Shown here one piece after another: positions 11,747-22,310 of a DNA stretch of 64,000 nt. The notes beneath the pieces are model-generated. The model did not search any database. It worked only from the letters and a program-made list of their open reading frames with translations, and had not been told where the DNA came from. Made by a program: the position numbers and the translations under genes. Source of the DNA: Parapristionchus giblindavisi (Eukaryota > Nematoda > Chromadorea > Rhabditida > Diplogasteridae); NCBI GenBank assembly GCA_943737045.1, contig CALSFV010000206.1:1397501-1461500 (forward strand), given 5' to 3'. Within the stretch, counting starts at the first letter, position 1; each line of letters starts with the position of its first letter.

Positions 11747-12960
11747 CTGTTACACGAGTATGATTGAAATAGGGCTATATTTATTGAAATATTGAGGCGA
11801 AAGAACCGTCAAACTGCATCGGCTTGTAGTATCATTGAAACTTACTTCACTCTAATAGTAGTGATGAGTGAGAAAAAAAAACAATTCATTTCGTTGATCA
11901 TATCAGACTTAATTAAAATTAGCTTTCGAAGTTCACCGAAATCGAGAATTACCTTCATTACATACAACACACTATTTTGCTAAAGTCACGGAAATAAGCC
12001 AAACAGAACTCCTTAATGCAGTTCGAAAGTGCTTATTTTAGCGCTTGATAGAGAACAGAGAAATCGTAATATAGATTATACATTAAGAAACTAAATTATC
12101 TCGGGAAGAATCAAAAACAAAGGCGTAATGTATAGTAGTTGCGATGAAGACGATGACGGTGTAAGTCAGACATGAGAGAGTGCGTGTTAGAAAGACTTAC
12201 AGAGAAAACAAGACACAAACAGAGAGAATGAGGATAGCAGAGACGGTAAGAGACGTAGAGAAATAGAGATTGAGAGGGGGATTCCCCATCCCTTCGCTTC
12301 GCTTCTCCCTGACTCTCTTGCATTGATCGAAATGCGCTAAGGGGAATGCACGCGTGTTAGAGACAAGGCGATGTGGTTAGAGTGCGAGAGAAAGAGAGAT
12401 AGAATAGAGAGGGAGACAGACAAACGGAGGGACTGATTGACATCTGACAGACAGACAGAAAGAGATAGAGAGATTGTGATCAAGGATTGTCATTTATCGT
12501 CAAGGAATATAATAATTGTCGTCTTTTTATCTTCCTGTTTTCATAATCAGTGCTCCTCAAACAATATGTCCACATAATCTGGAGTAAACATATTCCATAT
12601 TACTTGTATCATTACATTTTATTCATACGTATCATTGCGTGCTCGACACGCAGACAGAATAAAATATAGTGAGGACAAACATACAAACGGACAGACATAC
12701 AGACAGACAGACAAACATAAAGTGTGTTCAAATAGAGCAAGAGTGAGTCATAGTGCAAGCGATTTGTTTTAATGAGGTGAATAGATACGCGTGTGAATTG
12801 AATGGGGTGGTCCCTTTATTCCTTCGTCGGCCGCCTTTCAAGGTGTCACATTAACAGTTTTACGCTAGACAGGTAGACTATCGACGATAAAAAGCGCCTC
12901 AAAGAACGATTGTGACGCAAGTAATATGGATAAAATGATAATTTCAATTTTCAATTTCTT
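11747..12960. other. Noncoding stretch upstream of LINE 3' end
   Basis: Contains GA-rich and GACA-type simple sequence (about 12360-12480 and 12680-12715). No gene recognised. Confidence 0.4.
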
Positions 12961-14415
12961 TATCATGTCAGGCATTAATGCTCAGATGGGGATGAGTCGC
13001 TGGTATTCAGCACGGGTTGCATTCCACCAATTAACGCCGATGGCTCGCTTCAGATCGTCTCTCCATCGAACTCGTGGCTTTCCCGGGGGGCGTGTCCAGT
13101 TGTAGGGCGTCCATAGTGTTGTCGCACGACTCCAATGTTCCGTGTCCATATCCCGCACTTTGAGTGCCCAGCGTGCCTTGCGTTTCAATCCTTCTTGGAC
13201 CCAATCGCGTAGCTTGGTAATCTCTCGTATCCGCTCATTTCTCCATCGCTCCCTTAGGGTTACTCCTACTATCTTCCTCTCCATCTTTCTCTGGGTCACA
13301 CTCAGTCGTTCCTTGTCACTCGATCGTAAGGCCCATACCTCGCTGCCGTAGAGTACGGTAGAGGTGATGCAGCTCTCGAAGAGTCGTCTTTTAATCTTCA
13401 TGGGCAAAAGGCGAGATGAGAGGAGACTGGAAAGCTTACTAAATGCAAACCAGCCGAGTCTGATCCGGTGTTCGATTTCATCCGTGTGATCAAGGGGAAG
13501 GGAGATTCTTCCTCCAAGATAGGTGGCAGATTCGGTGAATTTGAACGTCAGATTTCCGATGACGATTGGGGCTCGGGTATTGATGCATGAAGTGAGCAGA
13601 TTGGTCTTAGATGCGTTAACTTCTAGTCCAACTCTACTGCAAGCTTCCATCAGTTTCTTCAACATTCGCTCTAATTCCGGTCGAGACTTCGCGATAAGAG
13701 CGACATCATCGGCATACTCGAGATGTGTGAGGTGTCTCCCATCGATCCGGATCCCGTCGCTTCCCCAGTCGATGTCATCCATAGCCGAACGAAGAACCAC
13801 GTTGAAGAGGCGAGGAGATAGAGTATCGCCTTGGCGGACTCCTCTTCGAACGGTGACTGGAACCAAATCTTCATTGACTCGGATGAGGGTTGACGATGAC
13901 TCGTAGATGCGGCGAAGAAGATGGACGAGGGTTGGGTGACATCCAGATATCCATAACGACTGCCAAACTGCACTCCATTCCACACTATCAAAGGCCTTCT
14001 TGAAGTCTACAAAAGCGAGGTAGAGGGGAATTCCGTACTCGAAGGTTCTTTCTGCTACTTGCTTAATGGCGTGTAGGTTGTCGAGCGTGCTGTGCCCGCT
14101 CCGGAAACCGGTTTGGGTTGATGATTCTGTCTCCTCTAGTGCTGCCTCGAATCGTTTCAAGATACATCTCGTCATCGTCTTAAGAGTGACTGTAAGGAGA
14201 GAGATGGGGCGGAAGTTTCCGACATCAGATGGGTCTCCTTTCTTGTATAAGAGGGAGACAACCGCTTCAGCTAGATTATCGGGAACGGGATCTCCAGCTA
14301 CAAGACGATTCAGAAGATCCGCAATCATAGGAGCGAGGTAGTCCCTTGCATGGTAGAGCATCTCGGGGAGAATTCCATCCGATCCTGGGGAGTGACCGGG
14401 GAGTGGAGAAAAATG
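12961..14415 (-). pseudogene. RTE-type LINE reverse transcriptase, 5' truncated
   Basis: The intact open frame of 459 codons (14361 to 12982) extends in frame upstream to about 14415, adding HSPGSDGILPEM, the conserved start of RTE-type reverse transcriptases. Visible RT blocks are NFRPISLL, FVDFKKAFDSVEW (first catalytic aspartate), RRGVRQGDTLSPRLFN and EYADDVALIAKS (YADD active site), then the thumb and the C-terminal RPPGKPRVRWRDDLKRAIG block usual in RTE-like elements. The apurinic endonuclease domain that should precede it is absent, so the copy is 5' truncated as expected from target-primed reverse transcription. The short 3' tail (GATAAAGAAATTGAAAATTG, 12960-12942) fits the AT-rich microsatellite-like ends of this clade. 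The frame is uninterrupted, so insertion was recent, but without its endonuclease it is not autonomous. Confidence 0.88.
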
Positions 14416-14667
14416 ATATGGATAGCATTTAAATTATGAGATAAAGTAGACCGACTGGGGTGGAGTAGGAGTAGGGTGAGGTATCGTTATAGTAATGGAA
14501 ATAATGTTTATAATATACACTCACAGAACAATCGGTTCAATCGGTTCCAATCAGCGGTGATTAGGATCTAAATTCAGCTGCTGACGAAGGTTGAGGTGAT
14601 GAAGAGATAATAATAAAAGTGATCAAATCCTTCTTCTATTCATCGGTTCATCGTTCTTTTATATCTA
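14416..14667. other. Spacer between LINE and foldback
   Basis: AT-rich sequence without recognisable content. Confidence 0.4.
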
Positions 14668-16094
14668 CAGTGTAGCCTAAAAGTCATGGGACACTTTTCC
14701 ATTTTTTTATTATTTTTGATCCAGAAAAGCAATCAAGCTGCTTTTTTCAGTCAATGTACAGAATTTATCAGGCAATATTATCATGATGTGTTGGTATAAT
14801 TAAATTAGTTCACTGATGGGTAGTGATGACGCTATCGAAATACACTTTTTTGAAACTTTACATTTCTTTAGTGAAAGGTCCTGTTCTTTTGAAACACTGT
14901 GAGAGTGGAGACCCCCACTAGGGCTGCCCAGTCACACAATCCGAAAAGGCTCCGACTCCGATTTCAAGCTGCAGCACGGTCGCAACTTTGACCCCGAAAA
15001 TTTATAACTCAGCTTCTAGATGTGCTATCGACCCGTTCTAAGTGCTGAAATGATGCTAGTGGCGAGGAATGTTTATCCCCAATTATGGTAGTCATAGCTC
15101 GTCATTTGCCCTCAGGGCATAAAATATTTTTTTTTGGGGGAGGACCGATTTTGGGACCCTACCGTTCAGAGGGCTTGTCTTCTAAAATTATGATTCCTGC
15201 GCAAGCAGCTTTGCAATATATCATATATTAATTTCCCTTATTTTGGTTTAGTTCCGATTCCTTTCAGACCCGCAGCAAACGTTATGCCGAGATCTACTCG
15301 GTGCGCGCTCTTGCGCTTTCTCACTCACTGCTCTCGCCCCTAGGCCTCTATTGATGAAATCTCTTAGTTTCAAAGTACCAATGCATGTTAGAGATGTTCA
15401 CAAAAGTTTTTACACTATTGCTAAACTTTGATCTTTGATCTTTGTATTTTGATCTTTACTCGCTACAAACGAGTAGACCTCAGTATAACGTTTGCTGCGG
15501 GTCTGAAAGGAATGGGAACTAAACCAAAATAAGTTAAATTAATATATGATATATTGCAAAGCTGCTTGCGCAGGAACCAATTTTAGAAGATCCGCCCTCT
15601 GAACGGTAGGGTCTCAAAATCGGTCCTCCCCCAAAAAAAAATTATTTTATGCCCTGAGGGCAAATGACAAGCTATGACCACCATAATTTGGGGATAAACA
15701 TTACTCGCCACTAGCATCATTTCAGCACTTAGAACGGGTCGATAGCACATCTAGAAGCTGAGTTATAAAATTTTTGGGTCAAAGTTGCAACCCTGCTGCA
15801 GCTTGAAATCTGAGTCGAAGCCATTCCGGATTGTGTGACTGGGCAGACCTAGTGGGGGTCTCCACTCTCACGATGTTTGAGAAGAACAGGACCTTTCACT
15901 AAAGAAATGTAAATTATCAAAAAAGTGTATTTCGATAGCGTCATCACTACCCATCAGTGAACTAATTTAATTATACCAACACATCATGGTAATATTGCGT
16001 GATAAATTATGTACATTGACTGAAAAGATCAACTTGATTGCTTTTCTGGATCAAAAGTAATAAAAAAATGTCCCATGACTTTTAGGCTACACTG
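14668..16094. mobile_element. TA-flanked foldback element, 1427 bp
   Basis: The ends CAGTGTAGCCTAAAAGTCAT and its complement are bordered by TA. The arms are nearly perfect for about 680 bp each (14668-15350 and 15420-16094) around a loop of about 70 bp. No transposase domain is visible in the arms. Termini starting CAGT with TA targets fit Tc1/mariner mobilisation in trans. Confidence 0.85.
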
Positions 16095-16142
16095 TATTAT
16101 TATTATTTCTTTTATTATTATTTTTTTTCTCCTATCACTCGC

Positions 16143-16441
16143 TAAAAATAGGGGAAAACCGAAATCGGCGACTTTCCACCCGTTAAAAAAGTCCTCGGAA
16201 AGTCGAAAATGGAAACACGAAATTTGAATTCGCGCGCGCCCAAAGAGGTTCTGGAATTCAATTTCCGACTTTCCGAGTTGAATTTCCATTTTAACTGCTA
16301 AAAATTGATGACAGAAACTCTTAATTTGAATTCCCGCCTCTTTGCGCGCGCGAATTCAAATTTCGTGTTTCCATTTTCGACTTTCCGGGTATTTTTTTAA
16401 CGTGTGGAAAGTCGCCGATTTCGGTTTTTCACTATTTTCTA
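16143..16441. mobile_element. Palindromic MITE, 299 bp
   Basis: Inverted arms contain AACCGAAATCGGCGACTTTC and GAAAGTCGCCGATTTCGG, and internally GAATTCGCGCGCGCCCAAAG and CTTTGCGCGCGCGAATTC. The GC-rich CGCGCG runs sit in an otherwise AT-rich element. No ORF. Confidence 0.75.
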
Positions 16442-16502
16442 ACGAGCCATTATGTATTCTCTATCGCTCCTTTCACAGGTGTATTGAATAAATAAATGTA
16501 AT

Positions 16503-16693
16503 ATATAGGACAGAGTATTAGAAATTTTTTGCAATTCTTGTCAAGCAAAAAATGGCAGAATCATTCTTCTCTTTTTTTTGCGGTGTTCATTGCACACAAA
16601 AGAGAAAAAAAAGTCGTGAAGAAAAGGAAGAATGATTTTGCCATTTTTTGCTTGACAAAAATTGCAGAAATTTTCAAATACGCTGTCCTATAT
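16503..16693. mobile_element. Palindromic MITE, 191 bp
   Basis: ATATAGGACAG at the left end and CTGTCCTATAT at the right. Arms pair through TTGTCAAGCAAAAAATGGC and GCCATTTTTTGCTTGACAA. Confidence 0.75.
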
Positions 16694-17355
16694 CTTGATG
16701 GTCTTCGATAAAAGCAACTAAGAACGAAGATTGAATGAGATCTTCGTGGGTTGTTTCATTTCTATATCACTTCTATTCTTTTCTAAAAGAGAAACACACG
16801 GAAGAAATAGATTGTCAAGTTTGGGAAGAAAATAAATTCGAAAAAGTTAGAGGCTTATTACAATTGTGTAATATTTTAGATGTACGAGCTTTATTAAAAG
16901 CTTTTTGAAGCAGAAAAATTCTTTTACAATTTCAAATTAATTTTTTATGAAGATGCAGATTCTCTACCATGGTTGAGTGAAATTTTTTACCAATTTCAGA
17001 TGCAATATCAAAAAATTTGCAATACAGTAATTTCAACTACATCCTCCCAACTTCTTGTTTTCATATGTATTTTAATTGTTTACGAATAAATCTATTTTCT
17101 CGTTTCACCAAAATGCGGTAAATACATAAATATTATTAATTGTTTGAAGAATATTCAAAACAAGATCAATACATTTATCGATACTGTGTTAATCTTAAGA
17201 GAAATCAAACTACCGCAGCATAATCTCTTTCCCACCCCCATCCCAAATATCCGTCCTCTCTCGTACAGCTCGGACCGAATTCCGGAATATCTGCGATTGG
17301 TGTCCGAAAGAACTGAAAAGTTATCTTTTTTTTTCTCTATGTAAATAATTATATG
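16694..17355. other. AT-rich noncoding stretch
   Basis: No exon, RNA gene or repeat end recognised. Confidence 0.4.
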
Positions 17356-17476
17356 TTAAAGGGCGAGTGACCTCACTCTAAGGTCTCTTCATTGCGCACA
17401 CTATTTCTCTGTTCTCAAACAACGAGAGAGCATTGCGCGTCGAAGAAACCATTGAGAGAGGTTACGCTCCCTTTAA
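17356..17476. mobile_element. MITE family A, copy A2
   Basis: TTAAAGGGCGAGTGACCTC to GAGAGAGGTTACGCTCCC, the same palindrome as A1. Confidence 0.75.
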
Positions 17477-17489
17477 AGTAGCAGTTCGA

Positions 17490-17690
17490 AATACAGATGG
17501 AGGCGAGGGGGAGCGATTGTTCGGGGGAGCGCAATGACCCGCAACGTCATTTCTATAATAGCAATATGGACGCGCGGTACACGCGCTTGAATGGGCGGCG
17601 GAGGCGCTGAGAAGGGGACGGGCCTCGCAAGGGACGTTGCGGGCCCGCAACCCGAAAATGCCGAACAGCCAACTCTAGTTCGTAAGGCTC
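17490..17690. other. GC-rich island between two MITEs
   Basis: About 200 bp far richer in G+C than its surroundings, with inverted CGCAACGTC and GACGTTGCG segments. Open frames on both strands lack recognisable motifs. It could be a young MITE or a CpG-rich remnant. Confidence 0.35.
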
Positions 17691-17820
17691 CTTTTCTCTG
17701 TCTCTATAGGCTCAGACTCCAAATTCAATTTTTTTTGTGTTTTCAATATCAAAATACTAAGTCGAGGTCTCTAGCTTTTTCGTGCACTGATTGTGAATAC
17801 GGACGCCTAGACACCCTGAA

Positions 17821-17927
17821 TTAAATGGAGCGTAACCTCTCTCACTAGTCAATGGCGCGCATTGATTTCTCGTTGTTATAGAACAGAGAAATAGTGCGTG
17901 CAATGAAGAGGAACTTGAGTTAGGTTT
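17821..17927. mobile_element. MITE family A, copy A3 (diverged)
   Basis: TTAAATGGAGCGTAACCTC at the left and GAAGAGGAACTTGAGTTAGG at the right: a degenerate family A palindrome. Confidence 0.6.
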
Positions 17928-17970
17928 TTGTTTTTTTTTTAGCCAAGGTAGCCCGAGAACCTGGAATGTG

Positions 17971-18614
17971 CTCTGGTATTTCTAAACCAGCTGTCTTCTT
18001 AAATTACGTCACCGAGTAAAAGTTTACTGCAAGTTAAAGAACATTTGTAGAAATGCACTACAATATTATACACCACTTGCAGAAATCTTATGTCTAACTA
18101 GAAGAAGACTTGCAAGCCTCCCTCAGTGAGTCTGATATGTAAACTTCTAGTTTCAGAAATCTTACGACTAACTTGAAGTAGACTTGCAAGTCTCCCACAG
18201 TGGTTCTGATATGTAAACTACTAGTTTCAGAAATCTTACGACTAACTTGAAGTAGACTTGCAAGTCTTCCTCACCTGGGTATGATAAGTAAACTACTAGT
18301 TTCAGAAATCTACGACTAACTTGAAGCAGACTTGCAAGTCTTCCTCACCTGGGTATGATAAGTAAACTACTAGTTTCAGAAATCTTACGACTAACTTGAA
18401 GCAGACTTGCAAGTCTTCCTCATCTGGGTATGATAAGTAAACTACTAGTTTCAGAAATCTTACGACTAACTTGAAGCAGACTTGCAAGTCTTCCTCACCT
18501 GGGTATGATAAGTAAACTACTAGTTTCAGAAATCTTACGTCTAACTAGAAGCAGACTTGCAAGTCTTCCTCACCTGGGTATGATAAGTAAACTACTGGTT
18601 GAGAAATACCAGAG
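17971..18614. mobile_element. MITE family C, copy C2, with internal tandem repeat
   Basis: Ends CTCTGGTATTTC and GAAATACCAGAG, flanked here by TG on both sides rather than TA. The interior is about seven copies of a 75-bp unit (about 18100-18600) containing TTACGACTAACTTGAAG and GATAAGTAAACTACTAG. Because 75 is divisible by three, the repeat leaves 25-residue periodic open frames that are not genes. It lies inside a cysteine-rich exon (18615-18699). Confidence 0.75.
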
Positions 18615-18985
18615 TGGGCGGAGGCCCGGCCGGAATTAAGCGGGTCCTCTGGACTATTTCTTTCAGTCCACAGGTCCCAGCTGTTTTCACATGTTAAAGC
18701 TGAGATGTGGAGACATATGCTATATTTTTATATCTCTATATCTCACAACAGCTTTCTCTTTTGCATCATTACATTTGTCTTACGTGCCTACGACGTAACC
18801 TCCGCCGTAACGACGGAGACGCGTCGGAGGAGGTTCGGGGCAGGCAAATAAGGCAAATGTAACGATGCATTTTCCTTCTTACCTCTATCGTCCATTTTTC
18901 TATCCGGGCAGATCATTGTTTCGCCTGACGTATGGCAGTTGTAGGAGAAACCACCGCAACTCATCGTTGGTTTCCATGTGCATTG
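18615..18985 (-). pseudogene. Two exons of a cysteine-rich secreted-type domain, disrupted
   Basis: Exon a (18985-18883) has an acceptor CTATTTCAG and a donor GTAAGA. It encodes QCTWKPTMSCGGFSYNCHTS followed by GETMICPDRKMDDR: five cysteines, two Gly-rich turns and no internal stop. Its phase (one extra base) joins exactly to exon b, which starts at 18699 after ACATCTCAG and encodes ALTCENSWDLWTERNSPEDP. Exon b runs into MITE C2 at 18614 and cannot continue sensibly. The Cys spacing suggests a small extracellular cysteine-rich module of the kind common in nematode secreted proteins; I cannot name the family. The intron (18700-18882) carries a palindromic MITE. No further exons were found, so this is a gene fragment or a gene broken by the insertion. 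Confidence 0.5.
18762..18869. mobile_element. Palindromic MITE in intron
   Basis: GCATCATTACATTTG and CAAATGTAACGATGC form the ends, with a GC-rich centre (CCTCCGCCGTAACGACGG). It lies wholly inside the intron of the cysteine-rich fragment. Confidence 0.65.
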
Positions 18986-19373
18986 CTGAAATAGATAAAA
19001 ACATGAACTAGTTGGCTTAGATAGGATTATATCTAAAATAACTGACTATCAACTACAAGATATGATTTCTACAAGTTATTATTCATGTGATAATATTTCC
19101 AATGGTTACCTATCTACCCATTTACATCTTCATCTACTTCTTCGGCTTGTAATAATAATACAACAAATAAACTAACCGATCGAGAGTGTGACTTCCAACT
19201 TTGTTTTCATTAAGGCGTATATTTACATATATAGTAGATATATATGATATATGATATATATGACGGGCATATAGGGCCCTATAAATGGTTTTTATACTTA
19301 TCTATTGAATCAATTCGCTTTTATAATAAAAAAAACAATGCGAACGCGGTGTGGTAGAGAGAGTATGAGATAG

Positions 19374-19404
<31 letters not shown>

Positions 19405-19415
19405 AAATGACCATG

Positions 19416-19460
<45 letters not shown>

Positions 19461-19544
19461 GTAGTAGTAGTAGTAATATAAGAACAATTTAAAGCTGCCG
19501 ATCGTTCAGTTCATCAATGAACTCATAGCTGTATCTCTGACTCT
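18986..19544. repeat. Noncoding with microsatellites
   Basis: Contains a TAGA tract (about 19373-19402) and an ATA/GTA tract (about 19419-19474). No gene recognised. Confidence 0.7.
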
Positions 19545-21035
19545 TATCACGCATGTCAGCTAAGGATTGACTGATTCCACTACACACTTTTGAGTTGACC
19601 CCCTCTTTTCTCCACGGTTTTCGATGGTCCTTGGGTAGGACATCCCTGAATCAGAGTAGCAAGGTTGGTAGATCAAACATCTCTCCAGGAGCTCACGTCA
19701 AAGTTCGTCGTTGAGGCCCCTTCCGAAGCGATTTTCACGGCTCACAGGAGAGCTAGGAAAAAGTGATCAACAGATGAAATGTGTAATTTCTCGAGTACTT
19801 TCAGGTAAAAATGTGAAAATCCAACTTTTTGATTTTGTGTTCCATAAGGAATTGATTATGTTCCACACTTCCGGGACCTATTTTGTTTTGGGTTCAATCG
19901 TTAGAGCTCGTCAATAGCTTTCATTTAAGCCCTTGGGAACCGATTTAAGTTGGCATTTGGCTGAATGACGGCCAAAAAACTGAATTTGAATGCTGGTAGA
20001 TCATTAATGAAAGCCGCGCGTTGCTTTGATCTACTCGCCATTGTCGGCTAATTGACAGGATTGTCCTGTAATATACTGGAGAATATGCTGACGATCAATC
20101 TGACGTCGAGTCGCTCACCACGTTTTGTTCACGTTTTGTTCTCGCTGCAGCTAAATCAGCGAAATTAGTCCATTCCGATGGTTCCTGATATGGATTGACC
20201 GATGAATGCTGTAGATCTGAGAGAAAGTTCCATTTAGAGCTCTCTGGATCTCTGGCCAAGTGATCTATGTTTCTCGAAGAATTCCCGAGAGAGTTCTTGC
20301 TGGATTGAATCGACGTAGCCATCTTGGATGCCATCCCCTGGGTGGAACTGGAACTTTCTCTCAGATCTACAGCATGCATCGGTCAATCCGTATCAGGAAC
20401 CATCGGAATGGACTAATTTCGCTGATTTAGCTGCAGCGAGAACAAAACGTACTTGGGTGAGCGACTCGACGTCAGACTGATCGTCAGCATATTCTCCAGT
20501 ATATTGGGGGACAATCCTGTCAATTAGCCGACAATGGCGAGTAGATCAAAGCAACGCGCGGCTTTTATTAGTGATCTACCAGCATTCAAATGCAGTTTTT
20601 TGACCGTCATTCAGCCAAATGCCAACTTAATTCGGCTCCCAAGGGCTTAAATGAAAGCTATTGACGAGCTCTATCGATTGAGCCCAAAACAAAATAGGTC
20701 CCGGAAGTGTGGAACATAATCAATTCCTTATGGAACACAAAATCAAAAAGTTGGATTTTCACATTTTTACCTGAAAGTACTCGAGAAATTACACATTTCA
20801 TCTGTTGATCACTTTTTCCTAGCTCTCCTGTGAGCCGTGAAAATCGCTTCGGAAGGGGCCTCAACGACGAACTTTGACGTGAGCTCCTGGAGAGATGTTT
20901 GATCTACCAACCTTGCTACTCTGGTTCAGGGATGTCCTACCCAAGGACCATCGAAAACCGTGGAGAAAAGAGGGGGTCAACTCAAAAGTGTGAAGTAAAG
21001 CAGACGATTTTGGTCAATCCTTAGGTGACATGCGT
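19545..21035. mobile_element. Long foldback element, about 1.49 kb
   Basis: The two arms (about 19545-20240 and 20350-21035) are near-identical inverted copies, including CTTTTGAGTTGACCCCCTCT near each end. A 68-codon open frame therefore occurs once in each arm (19711-19917 plus, 20658-20864 minus) and is an arm artefact until shown otherwise. The true ends are uncertain, because homology continues past the TCACACTTTTGAG motif into CATGTCACCTAAGGATTGAC. A solo end of the same type is at 61276-61345. Confidence 0.75.
20095..20379 (-). other. 94-codon open frame across foldback loop
   Basis: The open frame covers the single-copy loop and part of the left arm. The product is polar and compositionally protein-like (for example MASKMATSIQSSKNSLGNSS and YQEPSEWTNFADLAAARTK). 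I do not recognise it. It may be a captured host segment or a remnant of the element's own gene. Confidence 0.25.
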
Positions 21036-21248
21036 GTTATATAGACGTAAAGATGTGTTGTATCTGTCGAAGAAAAAGAAGAATGAAATGAAATGAGAAT
21101 ACATATCTGTTTTGTCTGTCGAGGATGAACTTTATCGAGAACGAAAGGGGAACTATTTCGAGATGAATCACATAGGGGGTTTGAATATCAGCATTTGTGT
21201 TCGAAATGTTAGAGCCCCACTCTCACTCACAAAGAAGAAGCGAATGTA
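21036..21248. other. Spacer
   Basis: AT-rich spacer between foldback and MITE D1; nothing recognised. Confidence 0.4.
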
Positions 21249-21398
21249 CACACAGAAACATAAGTGTTATCCACGGAACATAAGACCTGAGAAAAAACAC
21301 TGAGAAGTGTTATATGTAACACTTTTCGAGCTCAAAAAGTGTTAAATATAATACTTCTCAGGTCTTGTGCTCCGTGGATAACACTTATTTTCTGTGTG
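21249..21398. mobile_element. MITE family D, copy D1, 150 bp
   Basis: TA on both sides. Begins CACACAGAAACATAAGTG and ends in the inverted form. The arms share AGTGTTATCCACGGA and GAAGTGTTATATGTAACAC. Sister copy at 37581-37729; the larger elements at 44851 and 56338 have the same termini. Confidence 0.8.
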
Positions 21399-21772
21399 TA
21401 TGGGGTCGATATAGGGGTGGTTAATAATAATGATATCTTTATGTCGGTTTCAGGTAAGCATAATGAGAAACATAGAGATATTCATTAGGGGCACATAAAT
21501 ACAATATCACAACGAGGTAGTAAGGTTGTATTAACAGATTATGATGATATAACTACATATCACTTTATGATGATATAACTATAATACATATCCGGACGGA
21601 GTCGACGAGCGGTAGATCACGCACTCACTTGCTCACTCACGGGGGTCGTACACAGGTGATGACTCGCCACCAACTCTACAAGCAGTTCAGCACTTCAGTA
21701 TCTGCGATAACTGGGCCCCTGAAGCTGATTAAGTTTTCTAGGAATGTTATTGCTCTATGTTAGTTAAAGGGA
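21399..21772. other. Noncoding stretch
   Basis: No supported exon. Contains a short local duplication of TATGATGATATAACTA around 21537-21582. Confidence 0.4.
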
Positions 21773-21840
21773 GAGTAACCTATCTCAATGGCCTCTTCAT
21801 TGCGCACACTATTTCTCTGTTCTCAAACAACGAGAGAGCA
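21773..21840. mobile_element. MITE family A, copy A4 (truncated)
   Basis: TTAAAGGGAGAGTAACC through CAACGAGAGAGCA, where the copy stops at the start of a family C element. Only the left half is present. Confidence 0.7.
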
Positions 21841-21842
21841 TA

Positions 21843-22005
21843 CTCTGGTATTTTTTTCCTGCCAGGAACCCGCTAATTTTCCTACCAGGCCACGGCTAAG
21901 GTTCCTGGTAGGAAAATTAGCGGGTTCCTGGTAGGAAATGCGCCGCTTAGCAGGTTCCTGGTAGGAAACGCTACCGGGTTCCCGGTAGCCTAGCAGGAAT
22001 TTACA
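21843..22005. mobile_element. MITE family C-like copy C4
   Basis: TA then CTCTGGTATTTTTTTCC at the left, followed by several GGTTCCTGGTAGGAAA units in both orientations. The right terminus is missing. A mirror-image copy is at 31600-31734. Confidence 0.65.
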
Positions 22006-22162
22006 CCACTCACTTCTCAAGGATTTATTTGTTTCTTAGACTAATGAGTTAACAACTAACAAAACTATCAATATGTACAAGGCACAACGAGGAACGACGA
22101 GATAATAAAAATATGTACAAGTTAACGAAAAAATCAATATGAAGCGGGAAAAATGAGAACAA

Positions 22163-22310
22163 TTACAGTGGATACTTCAGGTCCATTCCTGTGGACGAAT
22201 TAAATATAATATCTTCAATTTGTACGTCAAAGAGTCCAGAAGATTCTGCTTGTTTGTCGTCCGTAGATTGACCGGGATTGGGCGAAGACAATTGGGTGGT
22301 TGACTGATCA
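22163..22310 (-). CDS. Probable terminal exon of the 29-31 kb gene
   Basis: Acceptor TTCTTTCCAG is followed by one base and 48 uninterrupted codons to TAA. The product begins DQSTTQLSSPNPGQSTDDKQ and ends with an acidic/hydrophobic tail, SSGLFDVQIEDIIFNSS then TGMDLKYPL. The needed incoming phase (two bases) is exactly what the exon at 29417-29356 supplies, so the two join in frame across the satellite array. Ser/Gln/Pro-rich sequence with a hydrophobic-acidic end resembles a regulatory or activation tail, but that is inference. A partial duplicate of this exon start lies at 23748-23693. Confidence 0.6.

Noticed and set aside
13142..13991. Open frames on plus and in another minus frame over the LINE
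   Set aside because: They overlap the clearly coding RT frame and show no motif.
18302..18487. 25-residue periodic open frame (LQVCFKLVV units)
   Set aside because: The 75-bp tandem unit inside MITE C2 is divisible by three, so a stop-free frame repeats by chance.
19302..19487. Tyrosine-repeat open frame on minus
   Set aside because: ATA microsatellite translation.
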